A DNA stretch of 34,638 nt from contig DUDC01000260.1 of assembly GCA_012959465.1 (NCBI GenBank), positions 11,471 through 46,108 on the forward strand, written 5' to 3'. This document shows, piece after piece, positions 1-10,065 of this stretch. How positions within the stretch are numbered: the first letter of the stretch is position 1; the number at the start of each line of letters is the position of its first letter. This DNA is from Planctomycetaceae bacterium. GTDB taxonomy: Bacteria > Planctomycetota > Planctomycetia > Pirellulales > Pirellulaceae. The notes under the pieces were generated by a model that made no database searches, was not told the DNA's origin, and worked only from the letters and a program-made list of their open reading frames with translations. A program made the position numbers and the translations under genes.

Positions 1-437
1 CCGTCCGGTACCTCGACGCCTACATGCAGGGTGAAGTCGACCGAGTGGATGTCGCATACACCAAGTTTATCTCGAGCTCGAAACAAATTGCGACGCTGGA
101 GACGCTACTTCCGCTCGGCTCATTGGCTGACGAAACTGATGACCAAAAGGACGCGGGCGACGCATCCGGCGGGAACCTCGACTATGAATTTTTTCCCTCG
201 GCCGAGAGCATTCTACAAGAAGTGGTACCGACCAGCTTTAAAGTGAAGCTGTTCAAGTGCTTCCTAGACGCCGCTGTGAGCGAACAGATCTCTCGCATGG
301 TGGCAATGAAAGCGGCGACAGATAATGCGGGCGACATGATTCGCACGCTGTCCCGCAACTACAACCGAGCCCGTCAATCGCAAATCACGAACGAGATTAT
401 GGAAGTGATCGGCGGTTCCGAGGCTCTTAACGGATAA
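1..437 (+). CDS. atpG: ATP synthase subunit gamma, 3' part (partial at window start)
   Basis: This is the C-terminal part of the F1 central-stalk subunit gamma, which rotates inside the alpha3beta3 head of the ATP synthase on the cytoplasmic membrane face. The reading frame is open from base 3 and ends with TAA at 435-437; the N-terminus lies outside the window, so the first ATG at 24 is internal. The family's conserved C-terminal helix is visible: SEQISRMVAMKAATDNAGDM followed by a basic NYNRARQSQITNEIMEVIGG ending. An acidic, loop-like stretch (ETDDQKDAGDASGG) sits in the middle of the visible part. It is followed by atpD after about 60 bases and then atpC, the usual atp operon order. The identification is firm from motif plus context. 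Confidence 0.96.
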   Translation, partial: VRYLDAYMQGEVDRVDVAYTKFISSSKQIATLETLLPLGSLADETDDQKDAGDASGGNLDYEFFPSAESILQEVVPTSFKVKLFKCFLDAAVSEQISRMVAMKAATDNAGDMIRTLSRNYNRARQSQITNEIMEVIGGSEALNG

Positions 438-1940
<1,503 letters not shown>

Positions 1941-1943
1941 GTC

Positions 1944-2339
1944 ATGGCCGGAATCTCTTGCATTGTCGTGACTCCTGAAGACACGATTCTTGACGAAAAA
2001 GCCGACTTCGTCGTAGTGCCCTTGTTCGATGGCGAATTGGGTATCGGGGCGAATCACAGCCCAATGATTGGCCGGTTGGGATACGGCGAATTGCGCCTCC
2101 GCACTGGAGGAAACGTGCAGCGATTCTACGTCGATGGCGGTTTTGTTGAAGTGCTAGGGGACACAATCACCGTATTGACCAATCAGGCCGTCTTGACCAC
2201 CGAGGTGGATCTGGAAGAGTCGCGATCTCAATTGGCGGAAGCCAATAAATTGCCGATCGCCACAGCTGAGCAATTGGAAATCCGTGAGCGGAGAATTTCT
2301 CAGGCTCGGGGCAAGATTCGCTTGGCGGATCGCGGCTAG
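1944..2339 (+). CDS. atpC: ATP synthase subunit epsilon
   Basis: Epsilon subunit of F1 (131 residues), which binds gamma at the base of the central stalk and regulates ATP hydrolysis. The N-terminal beta-sandwich is recognisable: SCIVVTPEDTILDEKADFVV, then FDGELGIGANHSPMIGRLGYG and the FYVDGGFVEV strand. A shorter helical C-terminal part contains LEESRSQLAEANKL and ERRISQARGKIRLADR. The gene starts 3 bases after the atpD stop, and its ribosome site (AGAGGG) lies inside the end of atpD, so translation is probably coupled. It is the last gene of the atp operon; the next gene is unrelated and has its own ribosome site. Confidence 0.95.
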   Translation: MAGISCIVVTPEDTILDEKADFVVVPLFDGELGIGANHSPMIGRLGYGELRLRTGGNVQRFYVDGGFVEVLGDTITVLTNQAVLTTEVDLEESRSQLAEANKLPIATAEQLEIRERRISQARGKIRLADRG

Positions 2340-2414
2340 GTTCACCCACGAAGTCCGCTTCCGCTCCCCACCGCCCTCTTGACGCGACGCCGTCCGGCGC
2401 AGGAAAAAGGGGAC

Positions 2415-4958
2415 ATGCATCCAAGACGCTACCGAGAATCGCGCTGGCCGGTCGTTGTCGGCTTCCTTGTACCGACGTGTATCCTGCTCCTTCCGGACTT
2501 AATCAGTGGCCATTTCTTTGCGTTTCGCGATGCCGGTTCGTACTACTTCCCGCTCTACGAGTGGATCGGGCAGCACTGGCGGTCTGGACAATCGGTGCCG
2601 CTCTGGAACCCGCACGAAAACGGTGGCCTGCCTTTAGTCAGTGACCCAACGGCCGCGCTGTGGTATCCGGGGAAGTGGATATTTGCCGCTCCACTTCCCT
2701 ACCCTGTCTGTTTCCAGATCTTTCTTTGCAGCCATGTTGTCCTGGCTTGGTGGGGGTTGTATTTCGTCTGCCGTCTTTGGAATCGCTCACAGTTTGCCTC
2801 CAGCATCGCAGCGGCAAGCTATGCCTTCGGCGGCTACGTGCTATTTCAGGTTTCTAATCCACCGTACCTGATCGGCGCGGCCTGGTTGCCGTGGGCCATC
2901 GCCTGCGGAGAATCATCGCTGCGGCGAGGAAACCGTCAAGGGTTAGTCGCCGCAGCGTGTTGCCTTTCGCTGATGATACTCGGTGGGGATCCTCAAACCG
3001 CGATCCATACGATGATTGCTTTGGCACTCTACCTGATCTGGCACGCGAGTTGGGTGGCGTGGATGCGGCTGGCAACTCTCGTTCTGACCACCTGCGTGCT
3101 CTCGTCGGTTGTCGTGCTTCCTTCTTCCACCTGGGTAGATCGTACCGACCGCGCCACCGAATCGCCGCGATCCGTGTGGGACCTTCTTGACGGAGAATCA
3201 GATGGTGGATTTTCCGACTTGGTTGCCGAGCCCACCGCCGGCACACACGATGAGAAGATCTATCGTTACAGCTATACGCCGGGACGGTGGAGCGAGTGGC
3301 TGTGGCCGAACATCAGCGGCGACTTGTTTCCAAAGAACGGCCGTTGGATCAAACAGTGGTCGGCAAATCGCCGGACATGGGTTCCAAGCCTCTATATGGG
3401 GATGCTGACAATCGTCGCCGCGTGTTCGGTGTGGGCCGTTCGTGGACAAGACCGACGACGACGTTGGATGTCACGCCTGTTGGTGATTTCGCTAATCGCC
3501 GCGTGCGGCAAATATGGTCTCGTGGCGATCGGGGAACACTTCTTCGGCGACTCGCGGTTGGCGGGAGGAGTCGGCGGACTCTACCATGGCATGGTCACGC
3601 TGATCCCCGGCTACCAGTTTTTCCGATACCCGGCAAAATGGCTCGTCTTCTCGTCATTGGCCATCGCATGCTTGTCCGCCTGGGGCGTCGATGGGCTCTT
3701 GAATCGAGAGTCGGGCCGTCCCGCACGTCACGGGCTGGTGTCCGCCCCGAAGCTAACCGCCATCATCACGGCCGCCACGCTGCTGGCTCTCATCGTCCAT
3801 TTGTCAGGATGGACCGACGCGTGGTTTCATCGCAGATCCGTTGATCGTCTGTTCGGCCCCTTCGACAGCCTGGGGGCCCGCTGGTGTGTGACCGTCGCCT
3901 TGTTGCACACCCTATTCATCGGAGGCGGTTTGCTGATCCTGCAACAATGGACCAAACGGTGGCCCAACGCTGCGAAGCCACACCGAGGTCTCGCCTGGGC
4001 CCTACTGATAATCGCCATAGCCGATCTGATGGTCGCTAACCATCGACTCACACCGGCCGTCTCCAACCGAGTTTGGCGGCCACCAACCGGGCTTGCAGCC
4101 GAACAAGACGTCGAGCATCTCTATCCGATTCGAGTGCAACAGCTCAATCAAATGCGTTACATGGACGTGAAGGACAGGGAACGAATCTACGATCAACGCT
4201 GGCAGGAGGCGAATCGAAACGCCCTTCCGAAGCACCATATGTTGGCCCGTCCTGAGCTGGAACTTGTCGAGGTTACCGGAAGTGCGGCGCCACAAGACTG
4301 GCAACGACTCGAGCGTGCGACATCATCAAAGCGGGTGTTTCTGGCGTTGATCGGGGTGGAACGCGTCATGACAATCGAACCTTCCCGAACCGGGCACGAC
4401 AGCTTCCAGGTGACATGGGAAACCGTTGAGTCATCCGAGCCTCGTTTTTGGATTGCAGAAAAGGCGATTGAATTGAGTCGCGGCCGCGATCGACGCTTGT
4501 CGACGACGACCTGGAACCGGATAGCGAGCCGACAGCCCGGAACAGTTTTCCTCGCGGGTCCATCGGAGTCCACCGACGAGTCCACCGTTCGGAGCGGATC
4601 TCGGCGAAGAGGAGAATACGTGAAGTGTGTTTCGTACGGCCCGAACGCCATCACGCTGAATGTGCGGCTCCATTCCCCGGGTTGGGTGGTAATCAACGAT
4701 CGATTCCATCCCGGTTGGCGGTCACATTTTACGACCGGCTCCAACGAGACGGCCCAACCGCGTGAAAACTCGCCAGAACCTCTGGATGTGCTGTGCGCAA
4801 ACGGCTGGGCGCGAGCCGTCCGCTTGCCCGCTGGTAACCACCGGGTGACGATGCAATTTCGTCCGCTCGAGTTCCTGATTGGGGCGCGATTGAGCCTCGC
4901 AGCTTGGTTGATCTCCATTGGCTACCTCTGTTGGCCTTTCGTGAACCGCAGGCGTTAG
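2415..4958 (+). CDS. YfhO-like multi-pass membrane protein
   Basis: A large integral membrane protein, 847 residues from the ATG at 2415, resembling the bacterial YfhO family. YfhO of Bacillus is linked to glycosylation of lipoteichoic acid; the substrate here is unknown. Family features visible: a first membrane helix at about residues 11-30, then FRDAGSYYFPLY (from residue 37) and QSVPLWNPHENGGLPLVSDP, many hydrophobic segments in the first two thirds, and a soluble C-terminal beta domain with GWVVINDRFHPGWRSHF before a last helix. The ATG at 2415 has an AAAAGGGGA site just upstream; an in-frame TTG at 2379 would add 12 residues and looks less likely. It stands alone between the atp operon and a convergent serine acetyltransferase. 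Confidence 0.8.
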   Translation: MHPRRYRESRWPVVVGFLVPTCILLLPDLISGHFFAFRDAGSYYFPLYEWIGQHWRSGQSVPLWNPHENGGLPLVSDPTAALWYPGKWIFAAPLPYPVCFQIFLCSHVVLAWWGLYFVCRLWNRSQFASSIAAASYAFGGYVLFQVSNPPYLIGAAWLPWAIACGESSLRRGNRQGLVAAACCLSLMILGGDPQTAIHTMIALALYLIWHASWVAWMRLATLVLTTCVLSSVVVLPSSTWVDRTDRATESPRSVWDLLDGESDGGFSDLVAEPTAGTHDEKIYRYSYTPGRWSEWLWPNISGDLFPKNGRWIKQWSANRRTWVPSLYMGMLTIVAACSVWAVRGQDRRRRWMSRLLVISLIAACGKYGLVAIGEHFFGDSRLAGGVGGLYHGMVTLIPGYQFFRYPAKWLVFSSLAIACLSAWGVDGLLNRESGRPARHGLVSAPKLTAIITAATLLALIVHLSGWTDAWFHRRSVDRLFGPFDSLGARWCVTVALLHTLFIGGGLLILQQWTKRWPNAAKPHRGLAWALLIIAIADLMVANHRLTPAVSNRVWRPPTGLAAEQDVEHLYPIRVQQLNQMRYMDVKDRERIYDQRWQEANRNALPKHHMLARPELELVEVTGSAAPQDWQRLERATSSKRVFLALIGVERVMTIEPSRTGHDSFQVTWETVESSEPRFWIAEKAIELSRGRDRRLSTTTWNRIASRQPGTVFLAGPSESTDESTVRSGSRRRGEYVKCVSYGPNAITLNVRLHSPGWVVINDRFHPGWRSHFTTGSNETAQPRENSPEPLDVLCANGWARAVRLPAGNHRVTMQFRPLEFLIGARLSLAAWLISIGYLCWPFVNRRR

Positions 4959-4967
4959 CTGGAAATT

Positions 4968-5078
4968 ACAAGCACGAAGCGGAAGCGAGTGATTCTCGAA
5001 AGCGGTAAACGACTCCTCGCTAGCGCTTCATGCTCGCATTTTCAGTACTGGGACCTTCAAATTTCCCGGACACTATTG
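4968..5078. repeat. Dispersed imperfect inverted repeat
   Basis: An arm at 4968-4989 (ACAAGCACGAAGCGGAAGCG...) is roughly complementary to 5016-5036 (CTCGCTAGCGCTTCATGCTCG), with a few mismatches. It is followed at 5056-5078 by the element TTCAAATTTCCCGGACACT plus ATTG. A close copy of the last element, preceded by the same ACAAGCACGAA core, occurs at 29849-29891. This marks a repeat family shared by at least two intergenic regions of this window. No transposase is associated. Confidence 0.6.
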
Positions 5079-5090
5079 ATCGCTGCCACA

Positions 5091-5111
5091 CATTGGCTGG
5101 CAGAGCCAGTG
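5091..5111. repeat. Small hairpin repeat (CACTGGCTCTGCCAGTG family, variant)
   Basis: CATTGGCT-GGCAG-AGCCAGTG forms an 8-bp stem with one G-T pair. It belongs to the family of short palindromes also seen at 9763-9779 and 29781-29801, always between genes. Confidence 0.6.
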
Positions 5112-5115
5112 ATGG

Positions 5116-5139
5116 AGTAGTGGCCGAAAGGCCGCTACT
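5116..5139. terminator. Candidate bidirectional terminator hairpin
   Basis: AGTAGTGGCC-GAAA-GGCCGCTACT forms a 10-bp stem (one G-T pair) closed by a GNRA-type GAAA loop. It lies only 3 bases beyond the stop of the serine acetyltransferase and about 160 bases beyond the convergent YfhO-like gene. There is no clear T-tract on either side, so termination is inferred from position and stem strength only. Confidence 0.4.
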
Positions 5140-5142
5140 GCG

Positions 5143-6105
5143 TCAAATCTGATAGTCCGTCACTTCGGGCACGGCGCTTTCAGCGCGGATCCGCAGGCTG
5201 GGCTTCTCCATGGTAACCGTCGAATTCGCCGGTACACTCTTCGTCAGCCAGACACTGGAGCCTATCACCGAGTTCTTGCCGACAACCGTTTGCCCACCCA
5301 AGACGGTCGCATTGGCATAGATCACGACACCGTTTTCGATCGTGGGGTGCCGCTTTGTTGTTCTGACCAATTTACCATCGCGGTCGGTAGGAAAGCTGAG
5401 AGCACCTAGAGTTACACCCTGGTACAACTTCACCCGTTCCCCGATCTCGCACGTGGCACCAATGACAACGCCCGTACCGTGATCGATAAAGAACTGTCGA
5501 CCGATTTGCGCCCCGGGGTGAATGTCGATCCCCGTTTGCTTGTGAGCCCATTCCGTCATCATCCGAGGAATGAAGGGCACGCCGATCTCTAAGAGCTCAT
5601 GCGCAAGGCGAAAGACCGTGACCGCTTCCAACCCAGGATAACAAAAAATGACCTCATCGATATTTTGGCACGCTGGGTCGCCGTCGAACGCCGCCCGGAC
5701 ATCGAGCGCCAGCATCTCGCGCAGGTCGGGTATTCGATCGAGAAAATCAATGGCCATGGCCTGCCCCTTGGCCTCATAATCGACCTGGTCCGCTCCACAA
5801 TCCACGCCGTCGTTCACGCGATCTTCATGTCGTAAAGCGCGGGCAAATTGAGTGGTCAGTTTGTCGTGTAGCCCATCGATCAAATCGCCCACGTAGTACG
5901 TGACGTTGCCCATGTGGAGCCTCTCCCGCCGACGGTAACCCGGATAGAGGATCTCCTTCAAGTCGGCGATCGAGCTGATGATTTGCTCATACCTGGGCAG
6001 TGGGCAATGTCCAAGATGATTGATCGTACCGAGTGTGTCGTACGTCGAGACAATCCGTTTGGTCAATTTGGGTAGAGCTTCTTTTAAGCGATAATCCGAA
6101 GCCAT
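5143..6105 (-). CDS. cysE: Serine O-acetyltransferase (EpsC type)
   Basis: Transfers acetyl from acetyl-CoA to L-serine, giving O-acetylserine for cysteine synthesis in the cytoplasm. The 320-residue protein has a long helical N-terminal part (about 1-185), as in EpsC-type enzymes, followed by a left-handed beta-helix of hexapeptide repeats. The catalytic Asp and His of the family appear as D194 (TGIDIHPGA) and H209 ([11 protein letters not shown]). [21 protein letters not shown] follows as in CysE, and the Gly-rich end is replaced by a [19 protein letters not shown] tail. The start is supported by GGAGG 7 bases upstream on the minus strand. Convergent with the YfhO-like gene; no cysteine synthase lies nearby. 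Confidence 0.93.
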   Translation of the reverse strand: MASDYRLKEALPKLTKRIVSTYDTLGTINHLGHCPLPRYEQIISSIADLKEILYPGYRRRERLHMGNVTYYVGDLIDGLHDKLTTQFARALRHEDRVNDGVDCGADQVDYEAKGQAMAIDFLDRIPDLREMLALDVRAAFDGDPACQNIDEVIFCYPGLEAVTVFRLAHELLEIGVPFIPRMMTEWAHKQTGIDIHPGAQIGRQFFIDHGTGVVIGATCEIGERVKLYQGVTLGALSFPTDRDGKLVRTTKRHPTIENGVVIYANATVLGGQTVVGKNSVIGSSVWLTKSVPANSTVTMEKPSLRIRAESAVPEVTDYQI

Positions 6106-6395
6106 CGTTAGGGCCTCCGGTCAATGTTCGGGCGAGCAAGAGAGTGGGCGATTCGCAACTGCGGGATGCACCCATGGAGAAAGCAAACAGGCGAACGGTT
6201 TTATGAGCCCGAACAAGCGCAGCTTGAATATCGGTGAAGACTCGCCAAGGTCATTGTGAAGACCTTTACCCTTTGAATTGCGGAACTGCTTGGTTCAATC
6301 GGAGTTGCTGCTCGAAGCGAATCTGAATCGTAGGCGCGAAGTCCACTATTTTCAACCCATACATTCCTTTTCATCGGCATGGAAAGACGCGTTGG
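6106..6395. other. Intergenic stretch, nothing recognised
   Basis: The 290 bases between the start of the serine acetyltransferase and the small ORF ending at 6396 should contain the cysE promoter on the minus strand. I see no convincing -35/-10 pair, no riboswitch-like structure and no repeat. CATAAA on the minus strand is the only -10-like word noticed, without a good -35 partner. Confidence 0.4.
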
Positions 6396-6581
6396 TTAAG
6401 GCAAATTCGGCACCAACATTGGAATGTCGTCATCCTGCCGAATGACCCCTCCCGTTGGACAGTGACCTACCTTACCCCACATCGCGGCCACTCGCGGCAG
6501 ACAGTGATATCGCGCGCGTACCAGTTTCCAGTAGCACGACCCTCCACGACACCACTCTAAATCACTTGACACCGTGGACAA
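6396..6581 (-). CDS. Possible small Cys/Trp-rich protein overlapping fpg
   Basis: An ORF of 61 codons from a TTG at 6581, or 58 codons from a GTG at 6572, starts inside the last codons of the DNA glycosylase gene in another frame and ends with TAA at 6396. The product is unusually structured for a chance ORF: numbering from the GTG, it has four Cys (8, 13, 24, 38), two His next to Cys (HC at 23-24 and 37-38) and three Trp (EWCRGGSCYWKL, MWGKVGHCPTGG). This suggests a small metal-binding domain. No clear ribosome site is present, so expression would depend on translational coupling to fpg. I do not recognise a named family; the function is unknown and a spurious ORF remains possible. Confidence 0.5.
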   Translation of the reverse strand: MSTVSSDLEWCRGGSCYWKLVRARYHCLPRVAAMWGKVGHCPTGGVIRQDDDIPMLVPNLP

Positions 6582-7390
6582 AAAAACGAACTACGTTGAG
6601 CTTGAACAATGCGACGAACGGGCTGTTTGCACGTTCGGCAAGGCATGTCTTCGCGGTCGTAGACACGGTGCTCGTTTTGATAGTTGCCAGGATTGTTCAT
6701 CGCCGTTCGGTAGGTGCCGTCGGAGAGTGTTGACCCCTCATGGCGAATTGCCTCGACGAGCACCTCCACCATGGCCGCATGAATTTTCTTCCATTGCCCT
6801 CTGGTAATATCGCGGCAGACACGCGCTGGGTGTATTCTCGCGCGGTGCAAGAGTTCCGACGCGTAGAGATTTCCGACGCCGGCGAGGACGCGTTGATCAA
6901 GCAGAGCAACCTTAACGGCCCGGCGACTCTCGGCCAGTGATTCGGCAAGCTCCGCCGCAGTGACTTCTAACGCGTCGGGTCCCAATCGAGGGGGGCCCAA
7001 GACGGTCTCAAATTGATCGGGATCCAACAACCGAATCGATCCGAGTCCACGCCGGTCCCAATAGACCAATTGAGAGTCGGCAACGCCGGACAACACCAAA
7101 CGGGCACGACGGTGAGCGGTCGAGGGAGGATCATCGAGCAAAACCAAACCCGTCATCCGCGGCTCAAACACCAACCGGTGGTCGTTCTCGACCCGGACAA
7201 TGACACGCTTGCCTTTCCGTTCGATCGCAGTCACCCGTTTGCCGCGAAGAGCCCGGGAAATCTTCGCCGGTTCAGGGACGATTTCAATCGGTCGTCTTTG
7301 GCACGGCAGTCGATGAAAGGAGGTGACAACTCCGCCAACGATTGGGAGGAGACCGCGGCGCATCGTTTCGACTTCGGGAAGTTCAGGCAC
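6557..7390 (-). CDS. mutM: Formamidopyrimidine-DNA glycosylase (Fpg/MutM)
   Basis: Base-excision repair enzyme that removes oxidised purines such as 8-oxoguanine and nicks the strand by its AP-lyase activity. The family's N-terminal PELPEVETMRRGL is present. Its proline must follow the initiator Met because it is the nucleophile, so the GTG at 7388-7390 is the true start (277 residues), not the in-frame TTG three codons upstream. The helix-two-turn-helix segment VGNLYASELLHRARIHP is followed by the C-terminal zinc finger CRTCKQPV...FFCPRCQVI with all four Cys. The catalytic Lys region (ERKGKRV) is present. No strong ribosome site is visible. Divergent from trpB. Confidence 0.95.
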   Translation of the reverse strand: MPELPEVETMRRGLLPIVGGVVTSFHRLPCQRRPIEIVPEPAKISRALRGKRVTAIERKGKRVIVRVENDHRLVFEPRMTGLVLLDDPPSTAHRRARLVLSGVADSQLVYWDRRGLGSIRLLDPDQFETVLGPPRLGPDALEVTAAELAESLAESRRAVKVALLDQRVLAGVGNLYASELLHRARIHPARVCRDITRGQWKKIHAAMVEVLVEAIRHEGSTLSDGTYRTAMNNPGNYQNEHRVYDREDMPCRTCKQPVRRIVQAQRSSFFCPRCQVI

Positions 7391-7624
7391 GGGAGGCAAG
7401 AAGAAATAAAGGATGGGGTGGATCTCGGCGGATGCCGCCGTGGCCGACGGGCGGCCGCTGGCAATCGTGGAGAAAACGTAAGATTAGGAAGCACTCGTGC
7501 ACGCCGCAACCGCCCACAGTCATTTAACCTTCATTTGACCGCCTTGACCCTGAGGGCATGACTTCGGAAAATCGTCTTTCTTTCCTTGCGGCAGGCAGTC
7601 CCCATCAACCGAAAGCGCCACTTC

Positions 7625-8842
7625 ATGTCCGACCCTAATGGAACTGAGTTGAGCCATGTCCCTGACTCAGCGGGCCGATTCGGCGAATTTGGTGGCCGAT
7701 ACGTGCCCGAAACGCTCACTCGAGCCTTAGACCAGTTGTCGGCCGAGTACACCAAAGCGAAACAGGATCCTAGTTTCCAGCGGGAGCTGAACGGTCTTTT
7801 CTCCGATTTCGTTGGCCGACCCTCGCCACTTTATTTTGCCAAAAGGCTGACCGAGATGTGTGGAGGGGCCCAGATCTGGCTCAAACGCGAAGACCTGAAC
7901 CACACCGGCGCGCACAAGATTAACAACACACTGGGCCAGGCGCTGCTGACAAGACGGATGGGAAAAAACCGAGTGATTGCGGAAACTGGCGCCGGCCAAC
8001 ATGGCGTGGCAACCGCCACCGCCTGCGCGCACTTTGGCATTCCCTGTAGCGTCTACATGGGCGCTGAAGATGTCCGCCGGCAATCTCCCAATGTCTATAG
8101 CATGAAGTTGCTCGGCGCCGAGGTCATCTCGGTCGAAACGGGATCGCGGACCTTGCGGGACGCGATTAACGAGGCAATGCGAGATTGGATGGCAAGCGTC
8201 GAGACGACGCACTATATCATCGGATCGGTCGTTGGACCGCACCCGTTCCCAATGATCGTTCGCGACTTCCAATCGGTGATCGGAATCGAAGCGCGAGCCC
8301 AATGCCTGGAACGTTGGGGACAGTTGCCCAACACGGTGATTGCGTGTGTTGGTGGGGGTTCGAATGCCGCGGGTATTTTCTTTCCGTTCGTGGAGGACGA
8401 AGAGGTCGAGTTGATCGGTGTGGAGGCTGGCGGACGGGGAGTGTCCATAGGTGACCACGCCGCTCCACTCAGTCACGGTGCTCACGGGATCCTGCACGGA
8501 AGCTACAGCTACGTAATGCAGGATGAGGACGGGCAAACGTCCGACGTTCATTCGGTGTCCGCCGGCCTCGACTATCCTGGCGTCGGTCCAGAGCACAGTT
8601 ATTGGAAGGATTCCGGCCGGGCAACTTACACCGACTGCCTGGACGACGATGCGATGGCTGGGTTCGAAGCTCTCGTGAAAAACGAGGGTATTTTACCGGC
8701 ATTAGAGACTTCTCACGCCATCGCGAAAACGATAGAGATTGCGGCCCAACGATCGTCAGACGAAATCATCCTTGTCTGCTTGTCTGGACGAGGCGACAAG
8801 GATGCGGCTGAGATACGGCGACTGCGCGGCGACGAATCCTGA
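7625..8842 (+). CDS. trpB: Tryptophan synthase beta chain
   Basis: PLP enzyme that condenses indole with L-serine to tryptophan, acting in an alpha2beta2 complex with TrpA. It has 405 residues from the ATG at 7625, the normal length. An in-frame TTG at 7586 would add 13 residues without family support. The PLP-binding lysine is K98 in [10 protein letters not shown] and the catalytic glutamate is E120 in AETGAGQHG. The phosphate loop [10 protein letters not shown] and the late EHSYWKD and CLSGRGDKD motifs are all present. It is followed by trpA after 38 bases, forming a trpBA operon; trpE is 11 kb away, so the trp genes are split. Confidence 0.98.
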   Translation: MSDPNGTELSHVPDSAGRFGEFGGRYVPETLTRALDQLSAEYTKAKQDPSFQRELNGLFSDFVGRPSPLYFAKRLTEMCGGAQIWLKREDLNHTGAHKINNTLGQALLTRRMGKNRVIAETGAGQHGVATATACAHFGIPCSVYMGAEDVRRQSPNVYSMKLLGAEVISVETGSRTLRDAINEAMRDWMASVETTHYIIGSVVGPHPFPMIVRDFQSVIGIEARAQCLERWGQLPNTVIACVGGGSNAAGIFFPFVEDEEVELIGVEAGGRGVSIGDHAAPLSHGAHGILHGSYSYVMQDEDGQTSDVHSVSAGLDYPGVGPEHSYWKDSGRATYTDCLDDDAMAGFEALVKNEGILPALETSHAIAKTIEIAAQRSSDEIILVCLSGRGDKDAAEIRRLRGDES

Positions 8843-8880
8843 CATCGCCTAATTCGGACTATCAACCAGAAAGCACAACG

Positions 8881-9693
8881 ATGTCGGACGTCGATCGGCT
8901 GTTTGCCGACTTGAAAGCCAAACAACAGAAGGCGCTGATGCCGTTTCTAACAGCTGGAGATCCCAACATCTCATTCACGGCTCGCGCTATGAGTAGATTA
9001 GAAGAAGTTGGTTGCCACTTGTTTGAAGTCGGCTTTCCCTACAGCGATCCGATTGCGGACGGGCCCATTATCCAGGCATCCTACACACGCCTTCTCGACC
9101 GAGGGCTCAAGCAAGCAGATATTTGGCAGTTGCTCAAGAACACCCAGTCGATGAACTCGCCCCGCGTCGGCATGTGTAGTTATGCGATCATCCACCGCAG
9201 AGGTCTGCGAGAATTCACCGACATGGCAAACGGCCATGGGGTTGCCGGACTGATTGTTCCCGATCTACTCGTGGAAGAATCTGGACCGCTGCGTGCAGAA
9301 TGTCAAGCGCGAGACATCAGTTTAATCCCCTTGATTACTCCGACAACGCCACCAGACCGCGCGCGACGCATCGCCGATGCCGCGACCGGCTTCATCTATT
9401 ATGTCTCGATTACGGGGATCACCGGCGAACGCACGCAGCTACCGCCCGAGTTGACAGAAAATGTCAGCTGGCTCAAGGAACAGACGCCGTTACCGATTTG
9501 TATCGGCTTCGGCATCAGTCAACCGGAACATGTTCGGTTACTTGCACCGGTCGCCGACGGGTTGATCGTCGGTTCGGCGTTCGTGCGACGCGTCGCGGAG
9601 GCAGCGGATATTGCCAAGGAAGAAACAGTGCTCGCTGAATTGGAAAAATTCGCCAAAGGACTGTTAGCAGAGTTGTCGTCTACTTCTGGTTAG
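8881..9693 (+). CDS. trpA: Tryptophan synthase alpha chain
   Basis: Cleaves indole-3-glycerol phosphate to indole and glyceraldehyde 3-phosphate and passes the indole to TrpB. The 270-residue TIM-barrel protein carries the catalytic residues at the canonical positions, E49 (FEVGFPYSDP) and D60 (PIADGP). FIYYVSITGITGER and the phosphate-binding PICIGFGIS and GLIVGSAFV segments follow. It starts 38 bases after trpB and is the last gene of this operon; dispersed hairpin repeats follow. Confidence 0.98.
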   Translation: MSDVDRLFADLKAKQQKALMPFLTAGDPNISFTARAMSRLEEVGCHLFEVGFPYSDPIADGPIIQASYTRLLDRGLKQADIWQLLKNTQSMNSPRVGMCSYAIIHRRGLREFTDMANGHGVAGLIVPDLLVEESGPLRAECQARDISLIPLITPTTPPDRARRIADAATGFIYYVSITGITGERTQLPPELTENVSWLKEQTPLPICIGFGISQPEHVRLLAPVADGLIVGSAFVRRVAEAADIAKEETVLAELEKFAKGLLAELSSTSG

Positions 9694-9762
9694 AGCCGGA
9701 CATCGCAACAGGAAGCGAATGAAAAGTGGCGACTTCCCTCGCTCGTCAACCCGAATGTGTGG

Positions 9763-9779
9763 CACTGGCTCTGCCAGTG
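9763..9779. repeat. Short palindromic repeat CACTGGC-TCT-GCCAGTG
   Basis: A perfect 7-bp stem with a 3-base loop, preceded by AATGTGTGG. The same core, with loop TTC and a stem extended to 9 bp, is at 29781-29801, and a wobble variant is at 5091-5111. It lies downstream of trpA, where it could also serve as a terminator, although there is no T-tract. Confidence 0.7.
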
Positions 9780-9781
9780 TT

Positions 9782-9808
9782 TTGAGCCGAACGCGCTACT
9801 AGCGTCGG
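9782..9808. repeat. GAGCCGAA...GCTA...CGGG dispersed element
   Basis: TTGAGCCGAACGCGCTACTAGCGTCGGG matches the arms of the inverted repeat at 21790-21872 and the element at 29921-29949 in the order GAGCCGWA - GCGCTA - CGGG. It directly abuts the palindrome at 9763-9779. The rest of the 372-base gap between trpA and the next gene holds only a promoter (10006-10035). Confidence 0.55.
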
Positions 9809-10005
9809 GGCAGCTCATTTACGCGTGGCCGCGCTCAGCTAATTTGGCCGTCCGTCATTATTACCACAGTCGTCACATCGGCCCGATTGACGCTAACTGT
9901 CTCATCGATCTAATCGGTCCCTCAATTACCGAAAAAGACGTCACCGCACGTTCTCTAACCCGTAGATCGTGGAGATTTGCACTGTTTATCACAAAGAAAA
10001 TCAAC

Positions 10006-10035
10006 TTGACCCGGGCACATATTCGAAACTACAGT
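10006..10035 (+). promoter_or_regulatory. Candidate sigma-70-type promoter for the 178-aa gene
   Basis: TTGACC at 10006-10011 (5 of 6 to TTGACA) and TACAGT at 10030-10035 (4 of 6 to TATAAT) are separated by 18 bases. The 10066 gene begins about 30 bases downstream, with a strong AGGGAGGT ribosome site at 10052-10059. Pattern match only. Confidence 0.45.
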
Positions 10036-10065
10036 TGATGTAGTCGTTGATAGGGAGGTATTGCC

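Noticed and set aside
4193..4918. 241-codon minus-strand ORF inside the YfhO-like gene
   Set aside because: Shadow of a real gene; Ser/Arg-rich random-like sequence without recognisable motifs.
7317..7327. Perfect Shine-Dalgarno-like AAAGGAGGTGA on the plus strand
   Set aside because: It lies antisense within fpg, and no start codon at suitable spacing opens a credible protein.
9757..10038. 93-codon plus-strand ORF after trpA
   Set aside because: It begins inside the CACTGGC palindrome and the GAGCCGAA repeat, has no ribosome site, ends at the promoter of the next gene and has random composition.
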